Positions 46,959 to 58,464 of a stretch of DNA of 64,000 bases are shown in pieces (position 1 is the first letter of the stretch; every line of letters begins with the position of its first letter). The translations under genes and the position numbers were made by a program. The DNA comes from Pseudidiomarina marina (GTDB lineage Bacteria > Pseudomonadota > Gammaproteobacteria > Enterobacterales > Alteromonadaceae): positions 496,001 to 560,000 of the forward strand of contig NZ_PIPZ01000002.1 of the NCBI RefSeq assembly GCF_003987045.1, written 5' to 3'. A model generated the notes under the pieces. It was not told the origin of the DNA and did not search any database. It saw only the letters and a list, made by a program, of their open reading frames with translations.

Positions 46959-48500
46959 ATGCAACTGAATTCAAATGAAATCGCAGAGCTGATCAAAAAA
47001 CGAATTGAACAGTTCGAAGTGGTCAGTGAAGCTCGTAACGAAGGTACCATCGTATCTGTAACCGACGGTATTATTCGCATTCACGGCCTTGCAGACTGTA
47101 TGCAAGGTGAGATGGTTGAGCTTCCTGGCAATCGTTACGCTATCGCATTGAACCTTGAGCGCGACACCGTTGGTGCCGTTGTTATGGGTCCATATGCCGA
47201 TTTGCAAGAAGGCGTTAAAGTTAAATCTACTGGCCGTATCTTAGAAGTACCGGTTGGTCGTGCCTTATTAGGCCGTGTGGTAAACACCTTAGGTGAGCCA
47301 ATTGACGGTAAAGGTCCGATTGAAGCAGACGGCTTCGAGCCAGTTGAAAAAATCGCACCAGGTGTAATCGAGCGTCAATCAGTTGATCAACCAGTACAAA
47401 CTGGTTACAAATCAATCGATGCTATGATTCCAGTAGGTCGTGGTCAGCGTGAGTTGATCATCGGTGACCGTCAAACCGGTAAAACGGCTTTGGCAATCGA
47501 TGCCATCATCAACCAGAAAAACTCAGGCATTAAGTGTGTCTACGTTGCTATCGGTCAGAAAGCCTCGACCATCGCGAACGTGGTACGCAAGCTTGAAGAA
47601 CACGGCGCATTGGAAAACACCATTGTTGTTGCAGCATCTGCTTCTGAATCAGCAGCGTTGCAATACTTGGCAGCCTACTCAGGTTGTACCATGGGTGAAT
47701 ACTTCCGTGACCGCGGTGAAGACGCATTGATCGTATACGATGACTTGTCGAAGCAAGCTGTTGCTTATCGTCAAATCTCATTGTTGCTGCGTCGTCCGCC
47801 AGGTCGTGAAGCATACCCAGGTGACGTTTTCTATCTTCACTCACGTCTACTTGAGCGTGCAGCGCGTGTAAACGCTGACTACGTTGAAAAGTACACCAAC
47901 GGTGAAGTGAAAGGTAAAACGGGTTCATTAACAGCGCTACCGATTATCGAAACCCAAGCGGGTGACGTATCAGCGTTCGTACCAACCAACGTGATTTCAA
48001 TCACCGACGGTCAGATCTTCTTAGAAACTGACTTGTTCAACGCCGGTATCCGTCCAGCTGTTAACGCTGGTATCTCGGTATCGCGTGTAGGTGGTGCAGC
48101 ACAGACCAAGATCATTAAGAAACTTGGTGGTGGTATCCGTTTGGCATTAGCACAGTATCGTGAATTGGCAGCGTTCGCGCAGTTCGCTTCAGACTTAGAC
48201 GAAGCAACGCGTTCACAGCTTGAGCACGGTCAGCGTGTTACTGAACTGATGAAGCAAAACCAATATAAGCCAATGAGCGTGGCTGAAATGGCAGTGTCTA
48301 TTTTCTCTGCAGAAAAGGGTTACCTGAAAGATGTAGAGAAAGACAAAATCCTCGACTTCGAAGGTGCGTTAATTTCGTACATGCGTAGCGAGCACGCTGA
48401 ACTGATGGCTGATATTGATAAAACTGGCAACTATAACGACGACATCGAAGCGAAGCTGCACGAAGGTTTGAAAGCCTTCAAGAAAACGCAGTCTTGGTAA
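46959..48500 (+). CDS. atpA: ATP synthase F1 subunit alpha
   Basis: 513-residue non-catalytic nucleotide-binding subunit. It has the Walker [10 protein letters not shown], the signature [13 protein letters not shown] region and the conserved N-terminus [23 protein letters not shown] 46959 is chosen over an in-frame TTG two codons earlier. Confidence 0.98.
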   Translation: MQLNSNEIAELIKKRIEQFEVVSEARNEGTIVSVTDGIIRIHGLADCMQGEMVELPGNRYAIALNLERDTVGAVVMGPYADLQEGVKVKSTGRILEVPVGRALLGRVVNTLGEPIDGKGPIEADGFEPVEKIAPGVIERQSVDQPVQTGYKSIDAMIPVGRGQRELIIGDRQTGKTALAIDAIINQKNSGIKCVYVAIGQKASTIANVVRKLEEHGALENTIVVAASASESAALQYLAAYSGCTMGEYFRDRGEDALIVYDDLSKQAVAYRQISLLLRRPPGREAYPGDVFYLHSRLLERAARVNADYVEKYTNGEVKGKTGSLTALPIIETQAGDVSAFVPTNVISITDGQIFLETDLFNAGIRPAVNAGISVSRVGGAAQTKIIKKLGGGIRLALAQYRELAAFAQFASDLDEATRSQLEHGQRVTELMKQNQYKPMSVAEMAVSIFSAEKGYLKDVEKDKILDFEGALISYMRSEHAELMADIDKTGNYNDDIEAKLHEGLKAFKKTQSW

Positions 48501-48557
48501 GCGGAGCGTGGCTACACAATGTGTGGCCACAAGTCGTTGAGTTAACAGGAGAATATC

Positions 48558-49424
48558 ATGGCCGGCGGTAAAGAGATAAAAACCAAGATCGGGAGTATTA
48601 ATAATACTCAGAAGATCACCAGTGCAATGGAGATGGTTGCTGCGTCTAAAATGAAAAAGGCGCAGGAACGTATGGCTTCAAGCCGTCCGTATGCGGACAG
48701 CATTCGCAAGGTGATCGGCCATGTTGCCCATGCCAACTTAGAATATAAGCATCCGTACTTAGAAGAGCGCGATGTGAAACGAGTTGGTTACATTGTGATT
48801 TCAACTGACCGCGGTTTGTGCGGCGGCTTAAACACCAACGAATTTAAAGCGGTGGTTAAGCATGCTAAAGCATATAAAGACAGCGGCGTGGATGTTGATT
48901 TCGCAGCCATAGGTAACAAGGCTACGGGTTTCTTTAAACGCTTTGGAGGCCGTTTACTGGCGCAAAAATCAGGTCTTGGTGATAAGCCAAGCGTGAATGA
49001 TGTGCTCGGGACTGTACAGGTAATGTTAGATGCCTTTGATGAAGGCAAAATCGATCGCCTGTTTGTGGTGTACAACAAGTTTGTGAACACCATGAAGCAA
49101 GAACCAACGATAGCGCAATTGCTACCGTTGCCAAAAGCTGAGTCTCGTGACGAAGTTCAATCAGGTAGCTGGGACTACTTGTATGAGCCGAATCCACAGC
49201 CAATTTTAGAATTACTGATTCGTCGTTATGTTGAAGCGACAGTGTATCAGGGCGTAGTGGACAACATCGCTAGTGAACAGGCAGCGCGGATGGTGGCAAT
49301 GAAAGCCGCTACCGACAACGCCGAAGACCTCATCGATCAACTGCAATTGGTGTACAACAAAGCACGCCAAGCAGCGATCACGCAGGAAATTTCGGAAATT
49401 GTATCGGGCGCCGAAGCGGTTTAA
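48558..49424 (+). CDS. atpG: ATP synthase F1 subunit gamma
   Basis: Central shaft, 288 residues. N-terminal helix [34 protein letters not shown] and C-terminal [38 protein letters not shown] are characteristic. It is 57 nt after atpA. Confidence 0.97.
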   Translation: MAGGKEIKTKIGSINNTQKITSAMEMVAASKMKKAQERMASSRPYADSIRKVIGHVAHANLEYKHPYLEERDVKRVGYIVISTDRGLCGGLNTNEFKAVVKHAKAYKDSGVDVDFAAIGNKATGFFKRFGGRLLAQKSGLGDKPSVNDVLGTVQVMLDAFDEGKIDRLFVVYNKFVNTMKQEPTIAQLLPLPKAESRDEVQSGSWDYLYEPNPQPILELLIRRYVEATVYQGVVDNIASEQAARMVAMKAATDNAEDLIDQLQLVYNKARQAAITQEISEIVSGAEAV

Positions 49425-50849
<1,425 letters not shown>

Positions 50850-50866
50850 TAAACCGGGAGGTTTAA

Positions 50867-51283
50867 ATGGCAGCTAAAACTGTACAGCTTGATGTGGTCA
50901 GCGCCGAAGAACGTTTGTTCTCTGGTGCCGTTGAGACCCTGCAAGTGACCGGTAGCGAAGGTGAGCTGGGTATTCACCCAGGTCACGCCCCGCTTTTAAC
51001 CACAATCAAGCCAGGTATGGTGCGAGTGGTTAAAGAAGGTGGCGAAGAAGAAATCATCTACGTTGCTGGTGGTGTGCTTGAAGTGCAGCCGCATAACGTC
51101 TCGGTCCTTGCTGATACGGCCATTCGTGGTGAAGAGCTTGATGAACAAAAAGCTCTAGAAGCTATGAAACATGCTGAAGAAGCAATTGCAGATCAAAGTT
51201 CTGATTTAAGCTACGCAGAAGCGGCGGCAGAACTGGCTCGAGCGATGGCTCAGTTGCAGGTTATTCGCAAACTACGCAAATAA
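50867..51283 (+). CDS. atpC: ATP synthase F1 subunit epsilon
   Basis: 138 residues: an N-terminal beta-sandwich ([40 protein letters not shown]) and a C-terminal helical hairpin ([17 protein letters not shown]) used for autoinhibition in this family. It is the last gene of the operon, followed by a strong terminator. Confidence 0.97.
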   Translation: MAAKTVQLDVVSAEERLFSGAVETLQVTGSEGELGIHPGHAPLLTTIKPGMVRVVKEGGEEEIIYVAGGVLEVQPHNVSVLADTAIRGEELDEQKALEAMKHAEEAIADQSSDLSYAEAAAELARAMAQLQVIRKLRK

Positions 51284-51310
51284 TCAGCACGCCAAGCTTT
51301 AAGAAAATGA

Positions 51311-51347
51311 AAAGACCCGTAAATCTCGGTTTGCGGGTCTTTTTTTC
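51311..51347 (+). terminator. Rho-independent terminator of the atp operon
   Basis: AAAAGACCCG / CGGGTCTTTTTTT hairpin with an AT-rich loop and a seven-T tract, 28 nt after the atpC stop. Confidence 0.92.
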
Positions 51348-51419
51348 GCCTGTTAATTTGTTGTAAACGGCTTTAAAATAGCCCATCACTTTTATTCGAA
51401 TACAGAAATGGAAGGATTC

Positions 51420-52784
51420 ATGTCTCTGAGTGTTGTTGTACTTGCTGCGGGTAAAGGCACTCGCATGCGTTCGGCGCTACCGAAGGTATTGCATCCAGTT
51501 GCCCATAAACCGATGGTTCAACATGTGATTGATACAGCGCGTTCGCTAGAACCAGACCACGTGCATGTCATTTATGGCCACGGTGGCGATGTATTAATGG
51601 AAAAACTTGCCGGACAAACGCTTAATTTTGTTGAGCAAGCACAGCAGCTGGGCACTGGTCACGCGGTGCAGCAAGTTGTGCCGCACATTCAAGACAATCA
51701 AAGGATTTTGATTTTATACGGTGATGTGCCGTTAACTCGTACAGAAACGTTGCAAGCCTTGTTAGCTGCAGCTGCGAATACTGATTTAGCATTACTCACC
51801 GTGACTTTGCCTGATCCGACCGGTTATGGCCGTATTGTGCGTGATGCGAATCATGCGGTTGTCGGCATTGTTGAGCAAAAAGATGCCAGCGCCGAGCAGT
51901 TAAACATTACCGAAGTAAACACCGGCATGATGGCGGTGAGTGGGGCGGCATTGAAACGCTGGTTAGGCAAGTTGTCGAATAACAATGCTCAAGGTGAATA
52001 TTATCTGACGGATATTGTTGCCATGGCCGCCGCGGAAGGCGTGAACATCGCAACGGCGCAGCCACAGGCGATTAGCGAAGTGGAAGGTGCGAACAATCGG
52101 GTGCAATTGGCAGGGCTAGAGCGCGCGTACCAAGCGCGTCAAGCCGAGCAATTGATGTTAGACGGCGCCACGTTAATGGATCCAGCTCGTGTTGATGTGC
52201 GCGGTGAGGTGATCATTGCCAACGACGTTGTGGTTGACGTGAATGTTATTTTTGAAGGCCGAGTGGAACTTGGCGAAGGCGTCGTTATCGAAAGCAACTG
52301 TGTACTGCGCAATTGTAAAATTGGGGCTGGCTCACGCGTGAAAGCAAACAGCGTCATAGAAGATGCCGTGTTAGCTGAAAATTGCGCCGTTGGTCCATTT
52401 GTTCGCTTACGCCCAGGCGCTGACTTAGCTGAAGGCGTGCAAGTTGGTAACTTTGTTGAAATTAAGAAAACGCGCATGGGTAAAGGCTCAAAAGCGAGCC
52501 ACCTCACCTACCTTGGTGATGCACAAATTGGTGCTGACGTGAACATAGGCGCGGGCACTATCACCTGTAACTACGACGGTGTAAATAAATTTGTGACCGA
52601 GATTGATGATGGCGCGTTTATCGGATCAAATAGCTCGTTGGTTGCTCCGGTTCGTGTTGGTAAAAACGCAACGGTAGGAGCCGGTTCAACGGTGACCAAG
52701 AGTGTGGAAGACGAAGAACTAGCGGTTGCGCGCGGTAAACAACGGAATATTAGTGGCTGGCAACGTCCAGTGAAAAAAGGATAA
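51420..52784 (+). CDS. glmU: Bifunctional UDP-GlcNAc pyrophosphorylase / glucosamine-1-phosphate acetyltransferase GlmU
   Basis: Makes UDP-GlcNAc from glucosamine-1-phosphate. 454 residues: an N-terminal nucleotidyltransferase domain ([27 protein letters not shown]) and a C-terminal left-handed beta-helix with hexapeptide repeats ([41 protein letters not shown]). An ATG at 51408 is in frame, but AAGGA lies just before ATG 51420. It is 5 nt before glmS. Confidence 0.97.
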   Translation: MSLSVVVLAAGKGTRMRSALPKVLHPVAHKPMVQHVIDTARSLEPDHVHVIYGHGGDVLMEKLAGQTLNFVEQAQQLGTGHAVQQVVPHIQDNQRILILYGDVPLTRTETLQALLAAAANTDLALLTVTLPDPTGYGRIVRDANHAVVGIVEQKDASAEQLNITEVNTGMMAVSGAALKRWLGKLSNNNAQGEYYLTDIVAMAAAEGVNIATAQPQAISEVEGANNRVQLAGLERAYQARQAEQLMLDGATLMDPARVDVRGEVIIANDVVVDVNVIFEGRVELGEGVVIESNCVLRNCKIGAGSRVKANSVIEDAVLAENCAVGPFVRLRPGADLAEGVQVGNFVEIKKTRMGKGSKASHLTYLGDAQIGADVNIGAGTITCNYDGVNKFVTEIDDGAFIGSNSSLVAPVRVGKNATVGAGSTVTKSVEDEELAVARGKQRNISGWQRPVKKG

Positions 52785-52789
52785 GCGAT

Positions 52790-54622
52790 ATGTGTGGAAT
52801 TGTTGGCGCAACTTCTGAGCGCCGTATTAGCGAAATTCTCATTGAAGGTTTAAAACGTCTTGAATACCGCGGTTACGATTCTGCGGGTTTGGCTGTATTA
52901 AACGAACAAGGCGTAATCGAGAGCGTTCGTCGAACTGGTAAAGTTCAAGCGCTTAAAGATGCCGTTGGTGAGCACCCACTATCGGGTACAACTGGTATCG
53001 CACATACCCGTTGGGCAACCCATGGCGGCGTTACTGAAGCAAACGCTCACCCACATATTTCAGAAGACTGCATTGCCGTGGTGCACAACGGTATTATCGA
53101 AAATCACGATAAACTACGTGAGCAGTTAAAAGGCTTAGGTTATACCTTTGCGTCAGATACCGACACCGAGGTGATTTGTCACTTAGTGCATCATGAGCGT
53201 AAAACTCACGACGACTTGTTTGAAGCCGTTCAAGCAGCAGTGCGCCAATTAGAAGGTGCTTATGGCACGGTGGTTATGGATTGCCGCGAACCAGGCCGCT
53301 TGATCGTGGCTCGCTCTGGCAGTCCGTTGGTGATCGGTTTAGGTATTGGCGAGAATTTTGTTGCCTCTGACCAACTTGCATTGTTACCAGTCACGCGTAA
53401 GTTCATGTACCTCGAAGAAGGCGACATGGCTGACATTAACCGTACCGAAGTGAAAGTTTATGACGCCAACGGCGAACGTGTTGAACGCGAAATTCACGAA
53501 TCAGACGGTAACTATGACGCTGGTGGTAAAGGCGAATATCGCCACTTCATGCTCAAAGAAATTCATGAGCAACCAAGCGCCGTGCGTAACGCCTTAGAGG
53601 GCCGTATTGTGGATGGTCATGTGGCAGACGATGTGTTCGGTAACGGTTCGTTAGATTTATTAAAAGATATTGAACATGTGCAAATTGTCGCGTGTGGTAC
53701 GTCGTATCATGCGGGCATGGTTGCGCGCTATTGGCTCGAATCGATGGCGGGCGTGTCATGTAACGTCGAAATTGCCTCAGAATTCCGTTATCGCCAATCG
53801 CACGTGCATCCCAATAGCTTGTTGGTCACTATTTCACAGTCTGGTGAAACGGCGGACACTTTAGCGGCACTGCGTTTAAGCAAAGAATTGGGCTATAAAG
53901 GCAGCCTCACCATTTGTAACGTCAGCACCTCGTCGATGGTGCGTGAATCCGACTTAGCTTATATGACGCGTGCCGGAACCGAAATAGGTGTGGCATCAAC
54001 CAAAGCATTCACCACCCAGTTAGTCGGTTTGTTGATGTTAACATTGGCCATAGGTCAGTTCCGCGGTATGCCAGCTTCACAACAAGAAGCTGTGTTGAAA
54101 TCGCTGAAGACGTTGCCAGCGAAGCTCGAAGAAGCGTTATTGCTGAGTGATGCCATTGAAGCCTTGGCGCCTGAGTTTGCGGACAAGTTCCATAGCTTGT
54201 TCTTAGGGCGTGGCACGCAATACCCCATTGCGATGGAAGGTGCGTTAAAGCTCAAAGAAATTTCTTATATTCACGCTGAAGCTTATGCCGCCGGTGAATT
54301 GAAGCACGGCCCGCTGGCACTCATTGACGCAGATATGCCAGTGATTGTGGTGGCACCAAACGATGAATTGCTTGAGAAACTTAAATCAAATGTTGAAGAA
54401 GTGCGTGCTCGTGGCGGCATCATGTATGTGTTTGCCGACAAAGACGCCCACTTCAAGGGTGATGACAGCATGCGCGTCATCAACGTCACGCACTGTGACG
54501 AACTGATTGCACCGATTGTTTATACCATTCCGCTTCAGTTGCTCTCCTACTTCGTTGCTATCATTAAAGGCACTGATGTGGATCAGCCGCGAAACTTGGC
54601 GAAATCGGTTACGGTGGAATAA
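52790..54622 (+). CDS. glmS: Glutamine-fructose-6-phosphate aminotransferase GlmS
   Basis: First enzyme of the hexosamine pathway, 610 residues. The catalytic N-terminal Cys is in MCGIVGA; the glutaminase domain has [18 protein letters not shown]; two SIS isomerase domains include [29 protein letters not shown] and [21 protein letters not shown]; the C-terminus is [13 protein letters not shown]. It pairs with glmU, so the two enzymes flank the GlmM step. Confidence 0.98.
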   Translation: MCGIVGATSERRISEILIEGLKRLEYRGYDSAGLAVLNEQGVIESVRRTGKVQALKDAVGEHPLSGTTGIAHTRWATHGGVTEANAHPHISEDCIAVVHNGIIENHDKLREQLKGLGYTFASDTDTEVICHLVHHERKTHDDLFEAVQAAVRQLEGAYGTVVMDCREPGRLIVARSGSPLVIGLGIGENFVASDQLALLPVTRKFMYLEEGDMADINRTEVKVYDANGERVEREIHESDGNYDAGGKGEYRHFMLKEIHEQPSAVRNALEGRIVDGHVADDVFGNGSLDLLKDIEHVQIVACGTSYHAGMVARYWLESMAGVSCNVEIASEFRYRQSHVHPNSLLVTISQSGETADTLAALRLSKELGYKGSLTICNVSTSSMVRESDLAYMTRAGTEIGVASTKAFTTQLVGLLMLTLAIGQFRGMPASQQEAVLKSLKTLPAKLEEALLLSDAIEALAPEFADKFHSLFLGRGTQYPIAMEGALKLKEISYIHAEAYAAGELKHGPLALIDADMPVIVVAPNDELLEKLKSNVEEVRARGGIMYVFADKDAHFKGDDSMRVINVTHCDELIAPIVYTIPLQLLSYFVAIIKGTDVDQPRNLAKSVTVE

Positions 54623-54636
54623 ATTTGTTCGATTGG

Positions 54637-54662
54637 AAAAGGCCCGCAAGGGCCTTTTTTGT
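54637..54662 (+). terminator. Rho-independent terminator after glmS
   Basis: AAAAGGCCC, GCAA loop, GGGCCTTTTTTG, 15 nt after the glmS stop. Confidence 0.92.
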
Positions 54663-54824
54663 TGGTGCCATACTCTACTTTGCACAGCAATAGCATCTTG
54701 CCTTGCATCGCTGATAAATATGTCTTACTTTCAATTACATATTTTAAACAATGCTCCTGTTGTCACTTATAGCAAAATGAGCGTGCACACTATACAAAGG
54801 TTATAAACCACAGGGAGAGTTCAA

Positions 54825-55046
54825 TTGAATATTAATGTGACGTTGCTCGGCGAGTTCATCGCATTATTCGCCTTCATAATGGGTGTATTGTGTTATTACC
54901 TTGGTCGTCGCAAAACACAGACTCCAGTTTTAGCCGGTTTGCTCGGTGTAGTACTTTCAATTATTCCACCGTTTGCCCTAGTTTATCTGGTGGTACTGGT
55001 ATTTAAAAAAGATTTAGGTTCAACATCGGCGGCAGTGAGTGGGTAA
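54825..55046 (+). CDS. Small two-helix membrane protein with an AtpF-like N-terminus
   Basis: 73 residues with a TTG start preceded by GGGAGAG. Two hydrophobic segments: residues about 5-26 (VTLLGEFIALFAFIMGVL) and 36-61 (LAGLLGVVLSIIPPFALVYLVVLVF), with the basic loop GRRKTQ between. The first residues MNINVTLLGEFIALFAF closely resemble the start of subunit b of the ATP synthase in this same window ([17 protein letters not shown]), while the second half does not. The function is not recognised. The 3' end runs to the edge of the ccdB relic on the opposite strand. Confidence 0.7.
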   Translation: MNINVTLLGEFIALFAFIMGVLCYYLGRRKTQTPVLAGLLGVVLSIIPPFALVYLVVLVFKKDLGSTSAAVSG

Positions 55047-55224
55047 ATTCGGATGTTGGGTTTAATCGTGATAGGCGAATCGATGCCGTATCGTCAGTTG
55101 CCATGAGCAGAATGACAACCGTTGTTTTTAATTCACTCAATAAGTTAGTTTGAACGTCCAACAAATATGGATACTTGTGGCGTGTAAGCGGATTCGGGTT
55201 ATGGTAAGCACAAAATTACCTCAT
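55045..55224 (-). pseudogene. ccdB toxin relic (nonsense at codon 3, 3' end deleted)
   Basis: On the minus strand ATG AGG TAA is followed in the same frame by about 57 codons giving FCAYHNPNPL, TRHKYPYLLDVQTNL, LSELKTTVVILLM and SRLNPTSEF. CcdB toxins read MxQFxVYxNPNPxTRxxYPYLLDVQ...LLxxLxTxVVIPL...SRLNPxFE, so the TAA replaces a Gln codon (CAA to TAA). Similarity ends at about 55045, where the neighbouring gene on the other strand ends; about half of a normal CcdB (roughly 100 residues) is missing. No functional toxin can be made. Family recognition is from memory of CcdB motifs. Confidence 0.8.
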
Positions 55225-55381
55225 CAAAACTTCCTAACGCTGTCGCTAAATGTTCTTCCTCAAGCTTACGTAAACCCGCTCGAATAACTTCACTTACTGA
55301 AGCATATCGACCACTTTCAATAAGTTGATCGACAAACTGGTCGAAGTGAGCGCCTAAGCTGATACTCGTATTTTTCGCCAC
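55199..55381 (-). CDS. Truncated ParD-like antitoxin (orphan, overlapping the ccdB relic)
   Basis: 60 residues with GTG start and GAGGGGG upstream. The N-terminal 45 residues (AKNTSISLGAHFDQFVDQLIESGRYASVSEVIRAGLRKLEEEH) are a good ParD ribbon-helix-helix domain. The usual toxin-binding C-terminal tail of about 25-30 residues is replaced by LATALGSFDEVILCLP, whose GSFDEV resembles CcdA tails (inference). There is no parE; the next downstream sequence is the ccdB relic, which overlaps by 26 nt. It may still bind its own operator. Confidence 0.75.
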   Translation of the reverse strand: MAKNTSISLGAHFDQFVDQLIESGRYASVSEVIRAGLRKLEEEHLATALGSFDEVILCLP

Positions 55382-55394
55382 AACACCCCCTCAA

Positions 55395-55419
55395 TACCAA
55401 TAAATATTAAAATTTGGTA
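55395..55419. promoter_or_regulatory. Inverted repeat upstream of the ParD-like gene
   Basis: TACCAA and TTGGTA arms separated by 13 AT-rich nt, 14 nt before the GTG start. Position and symmetry fit an antitoxin autoregulatory operator; the six-base arms are short, so this is tentative. Confidence 0.4.
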
Positions 55420-55529
55420 CTAAAAGGGGTTTAGTCGAAAATGTTATTAAAGCAATACCTCGGCTGATAGTCAGCAGCCCAGATACATAGTATTCTGACC
55501 TTCAAAGCCTTAATACTTAAAGTTTATTC

Positions 55530-55778
55530 ATGTTAAAAAAATTACTCAACGTTGTACTGGCTACCGGGGTTGTTGCGGTAGCTTTTGCCATTTTCTGTTT
55601 GCCAAGTATTGGCCTCACCTATTTGGGCGCGTGGCTTATTAGCTTTGTGGTTGATATTAATTTCGATAGTTGGATTACCCACACGGTTATTCTGGTTCTA
55701 TCAGCGGTTTGGTCGCTGATTACGTTAAACACCGATACCGGTGATGACATGCTAAAAACACTCACGATGAAGCGTTAA
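55530..55778 (+). CDS. Uncharacterised small membrane protein
   Basis: 82 residues with two hydrophobic stretches, LLNVVLATGVVAVAFAIFCLPSIGLTYLGAWLISFVV (residues about 4-41) and WITHTVILVLSAVWSLITL (about 47-66), and a short basic tail. I do not recognise a family. It ends 10 nt before the CDF transporter gene, so it may be co-transcribed with it. Confidence 0.7.
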   Translation: MLKKLLNVVLATGVVAVAFAIFCLPSIGLTYLGAWLISFVVDINFDSWITHTVILVLSAVWSLITLNTDTGDDMLKTLTMKR

Positions 55779-55788
55779 CGGAATACTT

Positions 55789-56703
55789 ATGGGCCATCAC
55801 CATCACGATCACAGCAAAGATATGGCATCGGAGCGCTTGGGTTGGGCATTCCTGCTCAACTTTTGCTTCACCATTATTGAGTTTATTGGTGGTGTGCTGA
55901 CCAACAGTACGGCGATTTTGGCCGATGCGGTGCATGATTTGGGTGATAGTCTATCGCTGGGCATGGCGTGGATACTCAACAAGTTAGGCCGTAAGCGCGC
56001 GAATAGTCAGTTTACTTACGGGTATCGTCGTTTGAGTTTAGCGGGTGCCTTTATTAACGCTGTCGTGCTGATCGTTGGCTCAACTTGGGTGTTATTGGAA
56101 GCAATTCCACGGCTGTGGGATCCGCAAATGCCCATGGCTAATGGCATGATTGCTTTAGCGGTTCTCGGCATTGCGGTAAATGGTTTCGCTGCGTTTAAAT
56201 TATCGAAGGGTAAAAGTTTAAACGAGCGCATCATCAATTGGCATTTAATAGAAGACGTGTTGGGTTGGGTTGCGGTGCTGATTGTCGGCATTGTGTTACT
56301 GTTTGTGGATTGGCCGATTCTCGATCCACTGTTGTCGATTGCGTTCACGGTGTTCATATTATTTAACGTGATTCGCAACTTACATGAAACTGCCCGCTTA
56401 TTTTTCCAAGCGGCACCGGACAATGGCACGGTGGAAGCAGTCACAGCAACCCTGAAGCAATTACCGAATGTGGTAGACGTGCATCACCTGCATTTTTGGT
56501 CACTTGACGGTGAGCATCACGTGCTAACAGCCCATTTGGTGCTTGATGAGGATATCGAAAGTGAGCAACGCCGCTATTTGAAGGAAGCGATAGACAAAGC
56601 ATTGCTACCGTATCAGTTAAGTCATACCACGATTGAACTCGAACTGCCCGGCGAAGTTTGTCGTGATGAGAGCGCTCACCACGACCGCCATCATGATCAC
56701 TAA
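55789..56703 (+). CDS. Cation diffusion facilitator (CDF) metal efflux transporter
   Basis: Proton-coupled exporter of divalent metals, probably zinc. 304 residues; His-rich termini (MGHHHHDHSKD and HHDRHHDH) for metal binding; six membrane helices; metal-site residues in TM2 (DAVHDLGDSLS) and TM5 (HLIEDVLGWVAVLIV); and a cytoplasmic C-terminal domain (VDVHHLHFWSLDGEHHVLTAHL). It resembles the ZitB/CzcD group. Substrate is inferred. Confidence 0.93.
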   Translation: MGHHHHDHSKDMASERLGWAFLLNFCFTIIEFIGGVLTNSTAILADAVHDLGDSLSLGMAWILNKLGRKRANSQFTYGYRRLSLAGAFINAVVLIVGSTWVLLEAIPRLWDPQMPMANGMIALAVLGIAVNGFAAFKLSKGKSLNERIINWHLIEDVLGWVAVLIVGIVLLFVDWPILDPLLSIAFTVFILFNVIRNLHETARLFFQAAPDNGTVEAVTATLKQLPNVVDVHHLHFWSLDGEHHVLTAHLVLDEDIESEQRRYLKEAIDKALLPYQLSHTTIELELPGEVCRDESAHHDRHHDH

Positions 56704-56711
56704 CCTAGCCT

Positions 56712-58070
56712 TCAAAACCCAAATATTAGTGGGAAAATAAATACGACAATTGCGGCCCAGATCGCGTACACCGGAATCAACCGAGTTTGCCATTGTTCAA
56801 GTAAAGCAAATGACCATTGGCCGCGAATAAACTGCCAATACAACCATGCGTAACCGCTTAAACTAACCAATAATATGAGGTTTTCGCCGAGTGCTGCGGT
56901 ACGGTTGGCAGTAAATCCCATGTCGGCGATGCGGCTGGCTATGGCAGCTAATGCCAACAAATCAACCAATAACGCCGAGACAATCAATAGCCATTGCAGG
57001 CGGTCGAAAAGACTCGGTGCTTTACCAGATTCGCGCGACGACACGGCATATAAAACCAAGCCCAGCACAACAATCAGCAAGGCATCAAGGCCAATAAGCA
57101 GTTCACGTTCGACGTCAAACGTACGTCCACTCACCAGCATAATCACCAAGAATGTCAGTAGCAACAACGTGAATAGTGGCGTGAAAATACGTGCCAATAC
57201 TGGTGCCATATTCTCGACAGCCCCTTGTTTTGCTTCGACCAACCAGCCAACAATAATCACGGCGCCCATAACACCTGAGGGAATCAACCATTGCTGTGCG
57301 AACCACTCAATGTTCATGCCGATAAACGAGAACATACCAATGGTTAATGCAGTTAGAACCGCGCCACCAAGTGCCAGTAATACAAAATAAATCGCGTATT
57401 CACCCGAGTAGCGAACAAAGTCCATGCGTCGCCCATCGGTTTGCCACCAGTTGCCGGTGTAGAGAATACCAACTAAAAACCAGAGGAATAGAGGCAGGTG
57501 GAGCAGACTTAACGACTGCGTGGCTGATGGATCTTGCCAGGGCATCAGGTTAATCACCGTGGCAATTCCTAGAGAAGCAACGATTAACCAGTACCAACCC
57601 CGTTGCCCAAGTTGATGCTTCACCACGTAGTAAGCGCCGAGCATAGGCAAGCAAAACAACATAAAGTTACGCGCAAACACCCATTCGTGGGTTTCGGGCG
57701 TGAATCCAAACAGTTTGGGCAGGTGAAATAGCACGGCCGCGCAGCATGCCAGCAGTAACGCCAGATAAAAGTCGGTGTTCCATGACTGTTTATCGCCGCC
57801 CCAAACAATATTGCGCCACAGACGCCCTGCATGTACTTCGGCATACTCTTTGGAGACAGCTTCGAGATTACCGATTCGTTTCGTGGCGACGAGAAACGCT
57901 TCATCGACGTGCAATCCACGCTCTAATAGCGCGTCAATTTGGTCGCGCAAATGGCTTTCGAGTTCGTCAGCATCTTCTTCAAGAATCGCGGCACGCCGAA
58001 GTACAAATTCGCGCCACTGTGCAATGTTTTGCTCGAGTTCAAAGGGTTGATTAGACGAATTGGACATCAT
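56712..58070 (-). CDS. PadR-linked membrane protein with HAAS/permease-prefix domain
   Basis: 452 residues. The N-terminal cytoplasmic domain (LRRAAILEEDADELESHLRDQIDALLERGLHVDEAFLVATKRIGN) is of the HAAS/permease-prefix type that accompanies PadR regulators. About nine or ten membrane helices follow. ATG codons at 58076, 58070 and 58067 are possible; GGAG is 8 nt before 58070. The start lies inside the padR 3' end, so the two genes are translationally coupled. Transport function is unproven. Confidence 0.85.
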   Translation of the reverse strand: MMSNSSNQPFELEQNIAQWREFVLRRAAILEEDADELESHLRDQIDALLERGLHVDEAFLVATKRIGNLEAVSKEYAEVHAGRLWRNIVWGGDKQSWNTDFYLALLLACCAAVLFHLPKLFGFTPETHEWVFARNFMLFCLPMLGAYYVVKHQLGQRGWYWLIVASLGIATVINLMPWQDPSATQSLSLLHLPLFLWFLVGILYTGNWWQTDGRRMDFVRYSGEYAIYFVLLALGGAVLTALTIGMFSFIGMNIEWFAQQWLIPSGVMGAVIIVGWLVEAKQGAVENMAPVLARIFTPLFTLLLLTFLVIMLVSGRTFDVERELLIGLDALLIVVLGLVLYAVSSRESGKAPSLFDRLQWLLIVSALLVDLLALAAIASRIADMGFTANRTAALGENLILLVSLSGYAWLYWQFIRGQWSFALLEQWQTRLIPVYAIWAAIVVFIFPLIFGF

Positions 58071-58413
58071 GGTCATCGCTCCGTGTCATATCGCGCCAAA
58101 TTTGGTTGAGCGCCTTGTTAATTACTTGCCATTGCTGGCGTTGCTCGTTCAAGGTCGCCATGCCCTCGTCGGTGATAGCGTAGTACTTGCGCTTTCTATT
58201 GGAGTCACCAACAAGCCAGCGCGAGGTTAAATAGCCTTGCTTTTCGAGCCGATGAAGTAACGGGTACAACATGCCGTCAGTCCATTGCAGCGCACCACCC
58301 GAGAGCTCTTCAACGCGTTTGACGATTTCGTATCCATAAGTCTCCCCTTCAGCAATAACACCTAAAACGATTGGTGTAGAGGAGGCTGCCATCAGATCTT
58401 TTGAGAGGTTCAT
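58051..58413 (-). CDS. PadR-family transcriptional regulator
   Basis: 120 residues: a winged-helix PadR domain (SSTPIVLGVIAEGETYGYEIVKRVEELSGGALQWTDGMLYPLLHRLEKQGYLTSRW, RKRKYYAITDEGMATL) and a short C-terminal helix. A longer frame to 58500 would cross the operator palindrome; ATG 58413 fits the family start. It is coupled to the HAAS-domain gene downstream. It likely represses its own operon through the palindrome at 58442-58464. Confidence 0.92.
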   Translation of the reverse strand: MNLSKDLMAASSTPIVLGVIAEGETYGYEIVKRVEELSGGALQWTDGMLYPLLHRLEKQGYLTSRWLVGDSNRKRKYYAITDEGMATLNEQRQQWQVINKALNQIWRDMTRSDDHDVQFV

Positions 58414-58441
58414 AAAACTTATCCGCTTATACATAGAACTG

Positions 58442-58464
58442 CTAGGTATAAATCTTATACCTAG
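58442..58464. promoter_or_regulatory. Perfect palindromic operator upstream of padR
   Basis: CTAGGTATAA, 3-nt spacer, TTATACCTAG: a perfect 10-bp inverted repeat 28 nt before the padR ATG. In addition AGAACTG(C/T)TAGGTAT occurs twice as a direct repeat (58435 and 58463). The site lies between divergent padR and the glsB-like gene, so it may control both. PadR autoregulation is inferred from symmetry and position. Confidence 0.7.

Noticed and set aside
55382-55529. Additional gene or second toxin remnant upstream of the ParD-like gene
   Set aside because: Apart from the operator-like inverted repeat I see no frame or recognisable remnant in this AT-rich gap.
56875-57390. Plus-strand reading frame of 171 codons opposite the HAAS-domain membrane protein
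   Set aside because: It is the complement of membrane helices (Asn/Thr/Ser-rich translation) and lacks a ribosome site.
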